A stretch of 64,000 nucleotides of DNA from Cetobacterium sp. 2A (GTDB lineage Bacteria > Fusobacteriota > Fusobacteriia > Fusobacteriales > Fusobacteriaceae): the NCBI RefSeq assembly GCF_014250685.1, contig NZ_JACFAJ010000006.1:952501-1016500 (forward strand), in the 5' to 3' direction. The notes beneath the pieces were generated by a model, which was not told the DNA's origin, ran no database searches, and worked only from the letters and a program-made list of their open reading frames with translations. The position numbers and the translations under genes are program-made. How positions within the stretch are numbered: the stretch's first letter is position 1; each line of letters opens with the position of its first letter. This document shows, piece after piece, positions 1 to 9,967 of this stretch.

Positions 1-1
1 C

Positions 2-1672
2 TTAAAAGGTCAAATGTTAACTATTAACAGTCCAATATCTTATGAGTTAGCTGAAGAGTTAGCTGAAGAATATGAAGCTTTAGTAGAAAAAGAAGAAGAA
101 GTAGAATTAGAGTTCGGAGAAAAATTCGCACTTGAAATAGAAGACAGATCAGCAGATCTAATAGAGAGACCTCCAGTAATAACAATAATGGGACACGTTG
201 ATCATGGAAAAACATCATTACTTGATGCTATCAGAACAACAAGCGTTGCATCAGGAGAAGCTGGTGGAATCACACAGAAAATAGGAGCATACCAAGTAGT
301 AAAAGATGGTAAGAAAATTACTTTCGTAGATACTCCTGGACATGAGGCCTTCACAGATATGAGAGCTAGAGGAGCACAGGTAACTGATATAGCAATTTTA
401 GTTGTAGCAGCAGATGATGGAGTAATGCCACAAACAATAGAAGCACTTTCTCATGCGAAAGCAGCAAATGTACCTATAATAGTTGCAATCAATAAGATGG
501 ATAAGCCAGATGCTAATCCTATGAGAGTAAAGCAAGAAATGATGGAGCATGGACTTGTTTCTATCGAATGGGGTGGAGACACTGAGTTCGTTGAAGTTTC
601 TGCAAAACAAAGATTAAATTTAGATACTCTTCTAGATACAATTTTAATTACAGCAGAGATGCTTGAATTAAAAGCTAACCCTAACAAAAGAGCTAAAGGT
701 GTAGTGTTAGAGTCTAGACTAGATCCAAAAGTTGGTCCAATAGCAGATATTCTTGTTCAAGAGGGAACTCTTAAAATAGGAGATATCATAGTTGCTGGAG
801 AAGCAAATGGTAGAGTTAGAGCTTTAGTAAACGACAAAGGTGAAAGAGTAGAGAAAGCTGAATTATCTCAACCAGTTGAAATAATCGGATTTAACTTTGT
901 TCCATCTGCTGGAGACGTTATGTATGTTGTACAAAATGAACAACATGCTAAGAGAATAGTAGAAGAGATGGCTAAAGAGAGAAAAATTTCTGAAATAACT
1001 AGAAAAACAATATCTCTAGAGTCATTATCTGAGCAATTAGAAAGTGCAAACATTAAAGAACTTAACTTAATTCTAAGAGCAGATTCAAGAGGATCTGTAG
1101 ACGCGTTAAGAGATTCTTTAACTAAGTTATCAACAGACGAGGTTGCAGTTAACATAATTCAAGCAGCTTCAGGTGCTATAACAGAAAGTGACGTAAGACT
1201 TGCTGAAGCATCGAAAGCAATCATAATTGGTTTCCATGTTAGACCTACAACAAAAGCTTTAAAAGAAGCAGATGCTGCTGGTGTTGAAATCAGAACATCT
1301 AATATAATCTACCATATTACAGAAGATATTGAAAAAGCTCTTACTGGTATGTTAGATCCAGAATTTAAAGAGATGTACTCTGGAAGAATAGAGATTAAAA
1401 AAGTATTTAAAGTTTCTAAAGTTGGAAATATCGCTGGATGTGTAGTGGTAGACGGTAAAGTTAGAAACGATTCAAATATTAGAATTCTTAGAAATGGAGT
1501 TATAGTATATGAAGGGAAATTAAGTACATTAAAGAGATATAAAGACGATGCTAAAGAAGTTGTAGCAGGTCAAGAGTGTGGACTTGGAATAGAGAACTTT
1601 AATGATATCAAAGAAGGAGATATCGTTGAGGCATTCGATATTATTGAAATAAAAAGAAGCTTAAAAAAGTAG
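2..1672 (+). CDS. infB: Translation initiation factor IF-2 (5' end outside window)
   Basis: IF-2 is the GTPase that brings initiator fMet-tRNA to the 30S subunit and promotes 50S joining. The reading frame is open to the left edge, so the N-terminal part lies outside the window. The first visible residues resemble the end of the IF2_N domain. Counting from the first visible Met at 14, the G motifs are GHVDHGKT (residues 60-67), DTPGH (106-110), NKMD (160-163) and SAK (196-198). Domains II and III and the fMet-tRNA-binding C-terminal domain follow and end in a Lys-rich tail. rbfA starts 12 bases after the stop, the common infB-rbfA pairing. Identity is certain; only the true start is unknown. 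Confidence 0.97.
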   Translation, partial: LKGQMLTINSPISYELAEELAEEYEALVEKEEEVELEFGEKFALEIEDRSADLIERPPVITIMGHVDHGKTSLLDAIRTTSVASGEAGGITQKIGAYQVVKDGKKITFVDTPGHEAFTDMRARGAQVTDIAILVVAADDGVMPQTIEALSHAKAANVPIIVAINKMDKPDANPMRVKQEMMEHGLVSIEWGGDTEFVEVSAKQRLNLDTLLDTILITAEMLELKANPNKRAKGVVLESRLDPKVGPIADILVQEGTLKIGDIIVAGEANGRVRALVNDKGERVEKAELSQPVEIIGFNFVPSAGDVMYVVQNEQHAKRIVEEMAKERKISEITRKTISLESLSEQLESANIKELNLILRADSRGSVDALRDSLTKLSTDEVAVNIIQAASGAITESDVRLAEASKAIIIGFHVRPTTKALKEADAAGVEIRTSNIIYHITEDIEKALTGMLDPEFKEMYSGRIEIKKVFKVSKVGNIAGCVVVDGKVRNDSNIRILRNGVIVYEGKLSTLKRYKDDAKEVVAGQECGLGIENFNDIKEGDIVEAFDIIEIKRSLKK

Positions 1673-1684
1673 AGGGTGATTGAA

Positions 1685-2041
1685 ATGAAAAGACAAAGAT
1701 TAGCCGCAATTGAAAAAGAAGTTTCTAAAGTAGTTTCACAAGCATTATTTGGAGAAATAAAAAATCCTAAAATAAAAAAAGCGATTGTTTCTGTTACGGG
1801 GGTAAGAGTTACTGAGGATCTTAAGTTCGCTGATTTATATTTTAGTATAATGCCAATAACTGGTGAGAGTTTCAACAAAGAAGAAGTGCTTGAAGGACTT
1901 AATGAAGTAAAAGGATTTTTAAGAAAAAGAGTATCTGAAGAATTGGCTCTTAGATATACTCCAGAAATGAGAATTAAATTGGATGATACAATAGAGCATG
2001 CTATTAAAATTTCTCAACTTTTAAATGACTTAAAAGGGTAG
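1685..2041 (+). CDS. rbfA: Ribosome-binding factor A
   Basis: RbfA is a small KH-like protein that binds the 30S subunit late in assembly and helps 16S rRNA 5'-end maturation. The protein is 118 residues, normal for the family. It has the typical basic N-terminus (MKRQRLAAIEKE) and a C-terminal region with RYTPEMRIKLDDTIEHA, a family hallmark. A GTG at 1676 is in frame, but the Shine-Dalgarno-like GAGGGTGAT overlaps it and is well placed for the ATG at 1685, so I use 1685. It sits between infB and recJ and is probably cotranscribed with both. Confidence 0.93.
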   Translation: MKRQRLAAIEKEVSKVVSQALFGEIKNPKIKKAIVSVTGVRVTEDLKFADLYFSIMPITGESFNKEEVLEGLNEVKGFLRKRVSEELALRYTPEMRIKLDDTIEHAIKISQLLNDLKG

Positions 2042-2048
2042 TGATACT

Positions 2049-3767
2049 ATGGAGTGGGAATATAGTGAACTATCTGAAAATCTAATTAAATCTAAAGCTA
2101 GCCAGTGGAAGGTTTCAAATCTTTTAGCTAATTTACTTCTTAACAAAGGTTTTGTTGAGAAGGATGAAGTGGAAAGTTTTTTAAATCCAAATATTTCTAA
2201 ACTTAGAAATCCCTTTGGATTTGAAAAAATGGATGAGGTTGTTGAAAAAATAATCTCAATAAAAAATAAAAAACAGAAACTTTTTATCTATGGTGATTAT
2301 GATGTAGATGGAATAACAGCAGCAGCATTCCTAGTTTTAGTATTTAGAGAGATAGGTATAGATGTGGATTATTATATTCCTAATAGAATGGAAGAAGGTT
2401 ATGGTCTTGATAAAAAGACCATAAACTATATCCATAGTAAAAAAGGGAAATTAGTAATTACAGTTGATACTGGTATAAATTCTATGGAAGATTTAGAGTA
2501 TGCTAATTCTCTGGGAATAGATGTTATAATTACAGATCATCATAAAAGTGTTAAAGAAAAAGCAGATAATCAACTTATCTTGATAAACCCAAAACTAAGT
2601 GAAAACTATGAGTTTAAATTTTTAGCAGGGGCTGGAGTAGCGTTAAAAGTTGCCCAAGCTGTATTTATTAAACTTCAAGAAGATTTTTCTAAACTCTATC
2701 AGTATATGGATATAGTAATGATAGGTACTGTTGCGGATGTTGTTCCAATGATAGATGAGAATAGAATTATTATAAGAGAAGGATTAAAAGTATTGAAAAA
2801 TACTAAGGTAAAAGGATTAGTTTATCTTATGAGATACTTAAAATTTCAAAATAAGGATATAAACACTACTGATATTAGTTATTTTGTATCTCCACTCATA
2901 AATTCACTTGGAAGAATTGGCATCTCTAGATTAGGAGCCGATTTTTTTATGAAAGAAGATGAGTTTGAAATTTATAATATTATCGAAGAGATGAAAAGAT
3001 CTAATAAATTAAGAAGAGAATTGGAAAAAAGTATTTATGATGAGGCCGATAGAATACTTAAAAGTAAGAATTTAAAGGAATTGAGATACATTTTCTTGAG
3101 CTCTTATAAGTGGCATCCAGGTGTTATAGGAGTTGTTTCTTCTAGACTAAGCGTTAAATATGGGGTTCCCGTAGTATTAATTGCTTTGAAGGATGGTATT
3201 GGAAAAGCTTCATGTAGAAGTGTTCCCGGAATAAATATCTTTAATATCTTCAAAAAAATAGGTGATAACCTAATTCGATTTGGCGGTCATGATTTGGCAG
3301 CTGGATTTATAGCAGAGGAAACAAAGCTTTCTTATATTGAAAAACTTTTCTCTGAAGAGATTGAAGAAGTGAAAAGTAAAAAAGATAAAAGAAAATTAAT
3401 GATAGATTTAGAATATTCTATTGAAAATATAGATGAAAGTATGATAAAAGATATAGGAGAATTATCTCCATTTGGGTTGGAAAATCCACATCCATTATTT
3501 TTAGATACTAATTTAAAGATAGAGGGGATTAAAAAATTTGGAGTTGAAGATAGACATTTTAACGGGATCATAAGAAAAGGAAACAAATCTTACCCAATAG
3601 TGGCTTTTGAACTTGCTCACAAGATAAACGAGGAAGAATATAAACTTCAAAAATTCGATATAGTCTACTACCCTGAGAAAATCTATTACAAAGGGGAGGA
3701 GATTTTTCAGATTAGGATTAAAGACCTAAAAGTTAAGGATGAATTCTTTGAGGTTTTTATCAAATAG
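2049..3767 (+). CDS. recJ: Single-stranded-DNA-specific exonuclease RecJ
   Basis: RecJ degrades ssDNA 5' to 3' in recombination and mismatch/base-excision repair. The protein is 572 residues, close to the E. coli length. DHH-superfamily metal-binding motifs appear in order: GDYDVDG (about residue 82), VDTG (about 140), TDHH (about 163), a TVADVVPM segment (about 227) and the DHHA1 glycine-rich GGHDLAAGF (about 417). The C-terminal OB-like region is present. It begins 7 bases after rbfA and ends 18 bases before tig, so it is likely part of the same transcript. Nothing is missing from the catalytic set I can see. Confidence 0.95.
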   Translation: MEWEYSELSENLIKSKASQWKVSNLLANLLLNKGFVEKDEVESFLNPNISKLRNPFGFEKMDEVVEKIISIKNKKQKLFIYGDYDVDGITAAAFLVLVFREIGIDVDYYIPNRMEEGYGLDKKTINYIHSKKGKLVITVDTGINSMEDLEYANSLGIDVIITDHHKSVKEKADNQLILINPKLSENYEFKFLAGAGVALKVAQAVFIKLQEDFSKLYQYMDIVMIGTVADVVPMIDENRIIIREGLKVLKNTKVKGLVYLMRYLKFQNKDINTTDISYFVSPLINSLGRIGISRLGADFFMKEDEFEIYNIIEEMKRSNKLRRELEKSIYDEADRILKSKNLKELRYIFLSSYKWHPGVIGVVSSRLSVKYGVPVVLIALKDGIGKASCRSVPGINIFNIFKKIGDNLIRFGGHDLAAGFIAEETKLSYIEKLFSEEIEEVKSKKDKRKLMIDLEYSIENIDESMIKDIGELSPFGLENPHPLFLDTNLKIEGIKKFGVEDRHFNGIIRKGNKSYPIVAFELAHKINEEEYKLQKFDIVYYPEKIYYKGEEIFQIRIKDLKVKDEFFEVFIK

Positions 3768-3785
3768 ATTTTTAAGGAGGAATAA

Positions 3786-5075
3786 ATGAGACACGAAATC
3801 AAGAAAATTGAAAATTCAGCAGCTGAGTTAAAGTTTAATCTTACTGCAGAGGAATTAGCACCAATTAAATCTCAAATCTTAAAAGAATTAGTTAAAAAGG
3901 TGGAGGTTCCTGGATTTAGAAAAGGAAATGCTCCAGTTGATAAAGTTGAAGCTCAATATGCAGATTTATTAAAAGAAGAAATCGTTGAGAAAGTTTTAAA
4001 AGAAAATTTTGATAAAGTTATTGCTGATGAGAAATTATCTCCAATAAGTTTCATATATAATTTAAAAGCTGATATGACAAAAGATGGATTAGAGCTTGTA
4101 TTTAACATAGATCTTTATCCAGAAGTAACATTAGGTCAATATAAAGGATTAGAAGCGGAAAAAGAAACTTTTGAAATGTCAGAAACTCTTTTAAATGACG
4201 AAATCGAAACTTTATTACAATCTAAATCTAAATTAGTAGATGCTCCAGAAGGAACAAAAGCAGCTATGGGTGATACAGTAGATTTAGCTTTTGAAGGATT
4301 TATAGACGGTGTTCCATTTGAAGGTGGAAAAGCTGATTCTCACCAATTAAAGTTAGGATCAAAAATGTTTATTGATACTTTCGAAGATCAATTAGTTGGA
4401 TACACAGTTGGACAAGAGGGAGAAATAGTTGTAAACTTCCCTGAAAACTATCACCAAGCTTCATTAGCTGGAAAACCTGCAACTTTTAAAGTTAAAATAA
4501 ACGCTATAAAAGTTTTAGAAAAGCCAGAATTAAATGATGAGTTTGCAAAAGAATTAGGATATGATTCAGTAGCAGATTTAAAAGCTAAAAAAGAAGAAGA
4601 ATTAAAAGCTAGAGAAGAGTTAAGAATTAAAAATGATTTCACTGGAAAACTAATACAAAAAGTAGTAGCAGACAGTAAAGTAGAAATTCCTAAGTCAATG
4701 ATCACAAGAGAAATCGAAGCTAGATTTGCTGAAATGGATCAACAACTTGCAATGCAAGGAATGAACCTTGAGACTTATTTAAAAATGACTGGAATGACTA
4801 TGGAGAAAGCATTTAATCAAATGGCACCAATGGCACTTAATAAAGTTACAGTTGATTTAGTTTTAGAAACAATCGCTAAAGCTGAAAATATTGCTCTTTC
4901 TGAAGAAGAATTAGCTGAGAAAATTTCTGAAGTTGCTAAGATGTATGGAATGACAACTGAGCAGTTAGAAACAGAATTAAACAAAAATAACAACTTAGAG
5001 AACTTTAAAGCTACTTTAAAAGGGGAAACTCTATTACAAAAAGCTGTTGAAGTTATTGTTAACAACGCAAAGTAA
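3786..5075 (+). CDS. tig: Trigger factor (ribosome-associated chaperone/PPIase)
   Basis: Trigger factor docks at the ribosomal exit tunnel and shields nascent chains. The 429-residue protein shows the ribosome-binding signature GFRKGNAP near residue 43, the FKBP-type PPIase domain at roughly 150-245 (GDTVDLAFEGFIDG onward) and the helical C-terminal chaperone arms. A strong AAGGAGG precedes the ATG. It is followed by two hairpins and then clpP, the widespread tig-clpP-clpX order that places nascent-chain folding next to proteolysis. Confidence 0.96.
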   Translation: MRHEIKKIENSAAELKFNLTAEELAPIKSQILKELVKKVEVPGFRKGNAPVDKVEAQYADLLKEEIVEKVLKENFDKVIADEKLSPISFIYNLKADMTKDGLELVFNIDLYPEVTLGQYKGLEAEKETFEMSETLLNDEIETLLQSKSKLVDAPEGTKAAMGDTVDLAFEGFIDGVPFEGGKADSHQLKLGSKMFIDTFEDQLVGYTVGQEGEIVVNFPENYHQASLAGKPATFKVKINAIKVLEKPELNDEFAKELGYDSVADLKAKKEEELKAREELRIKNDFTGKLIQKVVADSKVEIPKSMITREIEARFAEMDQQLAMQGMNLETYLKMTGMTMEKAFNQMAPMALNKVTVDLVLETIAKAENIALSEEELAEKISEVAKMYGMTTEQLETELNKNNNLENFKATLKGETLLQKAVEVIVNNAK

Positions 5076-5087
5076 TAATTTAAAAAT

Positions 5088-5122
5088 AAGTATTGAGTAG
5101 AGAATTTCTCTACTCAATACTT
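5088..5122 (+). terminator. Strong hairpin after tig (terminator or attenuator)
   Basis: A perfect 15-bp inverted repeat (left arm 5088-5102, right arm 5108-5122) with a 5-base AATTT loop lies 13 bases after the tig stop. It is not followed by a clean T run (ACTTAAATATAAAG follows), so it may act as an mRNA-stabilising or partial termination element between tig and clpP rather than as a classical terminator. Confidence 0.6.
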
Positions 5123-5139
5123 ACTTAAATATAAAGATA

Positions 5140-5162
5140 AATACTAATATGAGATTAGTATT
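5140..5162 (+). promoter_or_regulatory. Second hairpin in the clpP leader
   Basis: A perfect 9-bp stem AATACTAAT/ATTAGTATT (5140-5148 and 5154-5162) with a 5-base loop lies just upstream of the clpP Shine-Dalgarno. Its right arm runs into a TTCCTATTTATTT stretch. Together with the preceding hairpin it makes a two-hairpin leader. A regulatory role is inference. Confidence 0.4.
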
Positions 5163-5190
5163 TTCCTATTTATTTAAGGAGGTAAACTTT

Positions 5191-5766
5191 ATGTATAATC
5201 CAACAGTAATAGAAAATACAGGTAAGGGTGAAAGAGCCTACGATATATATTCAAGACTTCTTAAGGACAGAATAATTTTCTTAGGAACAGAGATAGACGA
5301 TCAAGTCGCAAATTCAATTGTGGCACAACTTCTTTTTTTAGAAGCAGATGATCCTGAAAAAGATATAATAATGTATATTAACAGTCCAGGTGGGGTAATA
5401 ACTTCTGGAATGGCTATATACGATACAATGAACTATATAAAACCAGATGTACAAACAGTATGTGTTGGTCAAGCTGCAAGTATGGGAGCATTACTTTTAT
5501 CTGCAGGAACAAAAGGAAAGAGATATGCTTTAGAAAATGCTAGAATAATGATTCACCAACCTTTAGGTGGAGCAAAAGGTCAAGCAACAGATATAGCAAT
5601 TCAAGCTCAAGAAATTTTAAGAATGAAAGATTTAACATCTAAAATTTTAGCTAAAAATACAGAAAAACCATTAGAAAAAGTATTAGCAGATACTGAAAGA
5701 GATAACTTTATGTCAGCAGAAGAAGCTAAAAATTACGGTCTAATAGATGAAGTTTTTGTGAGATAG
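5191..5766 (+). CDS. clpP: ATP-dependent Clp protease proteolytic subunit
   Basis: ClpP is the tetradecameric serine protease that works with ClpX or ClpA/C unfoldases in the cytoplasm. Using the ATG at 5191, which follows AAGGAGG at a good distance, the protein is 191 residues. The catalytic triad falls at Ser97 (GQAASMGA), His122 (IMIHQPLGG) and Asp171 (TERDNFMS), matching the family. A longer open frame begins at 5149, but that start lies in the leader hairpin and has no ribosome site. clpX follows 14 bases later. Confidence 0.97.
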   Translation: MYNPTVIENTGKGERAYDIYSRLLKDRIIFLGTEIDDQVANSIVAQLLFLEADDPEKDIIMYINSPGGVITSGMAIYDTMNYIKPDVQTVCVGQAASMGALLLSAGTKGKRYALENARIMIHQPLGGAKGQATDIAIQAQEILRMKDLTSKILAKNTEKPLEKVLADTERDNFMSAEEAKNYGLIDEVFVR

Positions 5767-5780
5767 GAGGAGAAATACTT

Positions 5781-7016
5781 ATGAGTAAAAAAGAAAATTG
5801 CTCTTTTTGTGGCAGAGGACAAAATGAAGTAGCTAAACTTTTTGCAGGAATAGAAGGAGCTTATATTTGTGATGAGTGTATAGAAACTTGTTTCGATATG
5901 CTTGATTTTTCCTCGATTCCAGAAGGTGAAAAACTTGAAAGTCTTTCAGAACTTAAATTATTGACGCCAAGAGAGATTAAGTCAAAACTTGATGAATATG
6001 TAATAGGACAGGATGAAAGTAAAAAAGTTTTAGCGGTTTCAGTATATAATCACTACAAAAGAATAATGCATAAAGATAGCGGAGATCAAGATGTTGAGCT
6101 TCAAAAATCAAATGTTTTATTAATTGGACCAACAGGTTCTGGAAAAACATTATTAGCACAAACATTAGCTAGAACTTTAAATGTACCGTTTGCAATAGCA
6201 GATGCAACTACACTAACAGAAGCTGGATACGTAGGAGATGACGTAGAAAATGTTTTAGTTAGATTATTACAAGCTTCAAACTATGATGTGGATGCAGCTG
6301 AAAGAGGAATAATTTATATAGATGAAATAGATAAGATAGCAAGAAAATCTGAAAATGTTTCAATAACAAGAGATGTTTCTGGAGAAGGAGTACAACAAGC
6401 GCTTCTTAAAATAATAGAAGGAACTAAATCACAAGTTCCACCTCAAGGAGGGAGAAAGCATCCAAATCAAGAATTGATTGAAATCGATACTACAAATATT
6501 TTATTTATAGTTGGTGGAGCTTTTGAAGGACTAGAGAAGGTTATAAAATCAAGAACTAACAAGAAAGTATTAGGATTTGGAGCTCAAAACAATAAAGCTA
6601 TAACTGAAACTGAAGGTGAAAGTTTCCAAAGAGTTTTACCTGAAGATTTAGTTAAACAAGGGATAATTCCAGAACTTGTGGGAAGACTTCCTATCATCAC
6701 AACTTTACAAAGTTTAGATGAAGAAGCTCTTATTAAAATTTTAACTGAGCCAAAAAACTCTATAATAAAACAGTATGGAAAGTTTTTCCAAATGGAAGAT
6801 GTAGAGATTGAATTTACACAGGACGCACTTAAAAAAATAGCAGATTTAGCATTAGCTAGAAAAATTGGAGCTAGAGGATTAAGAGCGATTTTAGAAAATA
6901 CAATGTTGGAGCTTATGTATGATGTTCCATCAGAAAAAGATATAAAGAAAATAGTGATTACGGCAGAGTCTGTTACTGACTCTTCAAAAGTTTTAATTGA
7001 AAGAATGGAGGGATAA
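5781..7016 (+). CDS. clpX: ClpX, ATPase subunit of ClpXP
   Basis: ClpX is an AAA+ unfoldase that recognises tagged substrates such as ssrA-tagged chains and feeds them to ClpP. The 411-residue protein has the N-terminal C4 zinc finger (CSFCGR about residue 7, CDECIETC about residue 30), Walker A GPTGSGKT (about 114-121), Walker [11 protein letters not shown] (about 175-184) and the sensor region [10 protein letters not shown] near residue 369. It lies between clpP and lon, with the lon ribosome site formed by its last codons. Confidence 0.97.
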   Translation: MSKKENCSFCGRGQNEVAKLFAGIEGAYICDECIETCFDMLDFSSIPEGEKLESLSELKLLTPREIKSKLDEYVIGQDESKKVLAVSVYNHYKRIMHKDSGDQDVELQKSNVLLIGPTGSGKTLLAQTLARTLNVPFAIADATTLTEAGYVGDDVENVLVRLLQASNYDVDAAERGIIYIDEIDKIARKSENVSITRDVSGEGVQQALLKIIEGTKSQVPPQGGRKHPNQELIEIDTTNILFIVGGAFEGLEKVIKSRTNKKVLGFGAQNNKAITETEGESFQRVLPEDLVKQGIIPELVGRLPIITTLQSLDEEALIKILTEPKNSIIKQYGKFFQMEDVEIEFTQDALKKIADLALARKIGARGLRAILENTMLELMYDVPSEKDIKKIVITAESVTDSSKVLIERMEG

Positions 7017-7020
7017 CCTT

Positions 7021-9327
7021 ATGAGTAAATTACCATTTTTACCAACTAGAGATATAGTTATCTTCCCTGGGATTGTAACGCCAGTATATGTAGGAAGAGA
7101 GTTAAGCCTTGTTACTTTAGAAAATGCTGCTCAAAATAAAGAGAGAATAATTCTTGGAACTCAAAAAGATAGTCTTAAAGAAGATTTAGATCTTACAAAA
7201 GATATCCATAAAGTTGGTGTTATCGCAACTATACTTCAAACAGTTAAGATGCCAAATAATACTATTAAACTCTTATTAGAAGCAGAACAAAGAGTGTATG
7301 TTGATAATGTAGAAATTGTTGATGGGAAATACGAATCAGAATATACTTTAATAGAGTGTAAAGAAGAAAAGACGAAAGAACTTCAAGCTTTATACAGAAA
7401 AATTTTGAAAAATTTTGAAAAATATGGAAAGATTACTAATAAAGTTAGTCCAGATTTAATAATAAATTTAAAAAGTATGACTTCAATAGGATCATCTTTT
7501 GATATAATTGCATCTAATCTTATGATTGATACAGCTGAAAAGCAGTCATTGCTAGAAGAATTTGATGTTGAAAAAAGAGGATTTAAAATTCTTGAACATC
7601 TAAATAGAGAGATTGAAATAGCTAATATTGAAAGAAAAATAGAAGAGAAAGTTAAATTTAAAATAAATGAGAACCAGAAAGCATACTACATAAAAGAAAA
7701 AATTACTGCGATGAAGGAAGAACTTGGAGATCAAAATCCAGATGAAGATATAGCGCAGTTAAAAGAGTTAATTGATAAGAAGAAACTTCCAAAAGATGTA
7801 AAGAAAAAATTAGAGTCGGAATTAAAAAAACTTTCAAGAATGGCTCAATTTTCTGCGGAAGCGACAGTATCTAGAACTTATATAGAAACAGTTGTTGATT
7901 TACCTTGGGATAAATCGACTAAAGATGTCTTAGATTTAAAAAAAGCAAGTGAAATTCTAGAAAGAGATCACTATGGACTTAAAGATGTAAAAGAAAGAAT
8001 CTTAGATTATTTAGCTGTAAAAAAATTAAATCCAAACATGAAAGGTACTATTTTATGTCTTGCAGGACCTCCTGGAGTTGGAAAAACATCTTTAGCAAAA
8101 TCAATAGCTGAATCTATGGGAAGATCATTTGTTAGAGTTTCTTTAGGTGGAGTAAGAGATGAAGCTGAAATAAGAGGACATAGAAGAACATATATTGGTT
8201 CTATGCCTGGAAGAATTATGAAAGCTTTAAAAATAGCTAATTCAAAAAATCCTGTTATTCTTTTAGACGAACTTGATAAAATGTCGAGTGATTTTAAAGG
8301 AGATCCGTCTTCAGCTATGCTTGAAGTTCTAGATCCTGAACAAAATTCACATTTTGAAGATCATTACATTGATATGCCATTTGACTTATCAAAAGTATTT
8401 TTTATAGCAACAGCTAATGAGTTAAGAAATATTCCAGGACCATTGAGAGATAGAATGGAAATTATAACTCTTTCATCTTATACAGAGATTGAAAAATTAC
8501 ATATTGCAAAAAAATATTTAATAGATTCTTCTAAAATTGAAAATGGTTTAAAAGATGTAGAAGTTGACATATCGGATAAGTCTATTTTAAAAATTATTGA
8601 TGAGTATACAAGAGAAGCTGGAGTTAGAAATTTAAAAAGAGAAATAATGTCACTATTTAGAAAAATAGCAAGAGATGTTATTGAAAATAAAAAGAAAAAA
8701 GTAGTAGTCAGCATAAAAAATGTTGAAAAATATTTAGGTAAAGTTAAATTTAGACCTGAAAAAATGAGAGAAAAAGTTTCGAAACTTGGAGTAGTTAACG
8801 GGCTTGCTTGGACTGCTGTTGGTGGAGTAACTCTTGAAGTACAAGGAGTTGTTATACCGGGGAAAGGAAACTTATCTCTAACTGGAACTTTAGGAAACGT
8901 AATGAAAGAATCAGCTCAAGTTGCATTTACATACTTAAGAGCTAATTTAGAGAAATTTGGATTAGAAAATCCAGAATTTTTAGAAAAGAAAGATATACAT
9001 CTACATTTTCCTGAGGGAGCTACTCCAAAAGATGGTCCATCTGCAGGAATTGCAATAACTACAACTATTTTATCTATCTTAACGAATAGAAAAATTAGAC
9101 AGGATATAGCGATGACTGGAGAGATTACTATCATTGGGGAAGTGTTAGCAGTTGGTGGAATTAAAGAAAAAGTGATAGGGGCTCATAGAGCTGGAATAAG
9201 AGAAGTTATTCTTCCAGATGACAATAGAGTTGATGGCGACGAAATACCTAAAGAGGTAGCCAAAGATATGACTATTCATTATGTTAAGCAATATAGTGAG
9301 GTTGAAGAGTTAGTATTTGAAAAATAA
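7021..9327 (+). CDS. lon: ATP-dependent protease Lon (La)
   Basis: Lon is a cytosolic AAA+ serine protease that clears misfolded and regulatory proteins. The 768-residue protein has the LON N-terminal domain (PFLPTRDIVIFPG at the start), a coiled-coil region, Walker A GPPGVGKT (about 350) and Walker B VILLDELDK (about 415). The C-terminal protease domain has the Ser-Lys dyad in DGPSAGIAI (about 672) and GGIKEKVIGA (about 711). An in-frame upstream start at 6997 would overlap clpX. The ATG at 7021 has GGAGGG at the right distance, so it is chosen. I saw no dedicated heat-shock element. Confidence 0.97.
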   Translation: MSKLPFLPTRDIVIFPGIVTPVYVGRELSLVTLENAAQNKERIILGTQKDSLKEDLDLTKDIHKVGVIATILQTVKMPNNTIKLLLEAEQRVYVDNVEIVDGKYESEYTLIECKEEKTKELQALYRKILKNFEKYGKITNKVSPDLIINLKSMTSIGSSFDIIASNLMIDTAEKQSLLEEFDVEKRGFKILEHLNREIEIANIERKIEEKVKFKINENQKAYYIKEKITAMKEELGDQNPDEDIAQLKELIDKKKLPKDVKKKLESELKKLSRMAQFSAEATVSRTYIETVVDLPWDKSTKDVLDLKKASEILERDHYGLKDVKERILDYLAVKKLNPNMKGTILCLAGPPGVGKTSLAKSIAESMGRSFVRVSLGGVRDEAEIRGHRRTYIGSMPGRIMKALKIANSKNPVILLDELDKMSSDFKGDPSSAMLEVLDPEQNSHFEDHYIDMPFDLSKVFFIATANELRNIPGPLRDRMEIITLSSYTEIEKLHIAKKYLIDSSKIENGLKDVEVDISDKSILKIIDEYTREAGVRNLKREIMSLFRKIARDVIENKKKKVVVSIKNVEKYLGKVKFRPEKMREKVSKLGVVNGLAWTAVGGVTLEVQGVVIPGKGNLSLTGTLGNVMKESAQVAFTYLRANLEKFGLENPEFLEKKDIHLHFPEGATPKDGPSAGIAITTTILSILTNRKIRQDIAMTGEITIIGEVLAVGGIKEKVIGAHRAGIREVILPDDNRVDGDEIPKEVAKDMTIHYVKQYSEVEELVFEK

Positions 9328-9346
9328 AAAGAAAAGAGGATAAATT

Positions 9347-9967
9347 ATGACAGTAAAACAAGCGGAATTTATCAAATCTGCAGTTTTTGAGAAAGATTAT
9401 CCAGCAGAATTAGAAAATATGGAGTTTGCATTTGTAGGAAGATCTAACGTAGGTAAGTCTTCTTTAATAAATAGTATTACAGGAAGAAATAAATTAGCTA
9501 AAACAAGTAAAACTCCTGGAAGAACTCAATTGATAAATTATTTTTTAATTAATAGGGAAGTTTTCTTTGTAGATTTGCCAGGATATGGATTTGCAAAAGT
9601 TCCAAAAGAGATGAAAAAAGAGTGGGGACAAACTATGGAAAGATATCTAGCGAGTCCTAGAAACAAGTTAGTATTTGTTCTGCTAGATATAAGAAGAGTT
9701 CCAAGTGAAGAGGATTTAGAAATGTTAACATGGCTAGATCACTATAACACTCCATTTAAAATAATATTTACAAAAATGGATAAAGTGTCAAACAATGAAA
9801 AATTTAAAGCTTTAAAAGATATAAGAACTAAGATAGAATTTTCAAACGAAGATGTACTTTTCCATTCTTCACTTAATAATCATGGAAGAGATCAAGTTTT
9901 AGAATTTATTGGAGCTTATTTAAAAGATGAATTACAGGAGGAGATTTGTAGTGAAAGAACTGAATAA
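9347..9967 (+). CDS. engB: Ribosome-biogenesis GTPase EngB/YsxC
   Basis: EngB (YsxC/YihA) is a small essential GTPase needed for 50S subunit assembly. The 206-residue protein carries G1 GRSNVGKS (about residue 31), a conserved TPGRTQ switch I segment (about 59), G3 DLPGYG (about 77) and G4 TKMD (about 143). Its position right after lon is the usual one in many low-GC lineages. Its 3' end overlaps the valS start by 17 bases, which suggests translational coupling. Confidence 0.94.
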   Translation: MTVKQAEFIKSAVFEKDYPAELENMEFAFVGRSNVGKSSLINSITGRNKLAKTSKTPGRTQLINYFLINREVFFVDLPGYGFAKVPKEMKKEWGQTMERYLASPRNKLVFVLLDIRRVPSEEDLEMLTWLDHYNTPFKIIFTKMDKVSNNEKFKALKDIRTKIEFSNEDVLFHSSLNNHGRDQVLEFIGAYLKDELQEEICSERTE

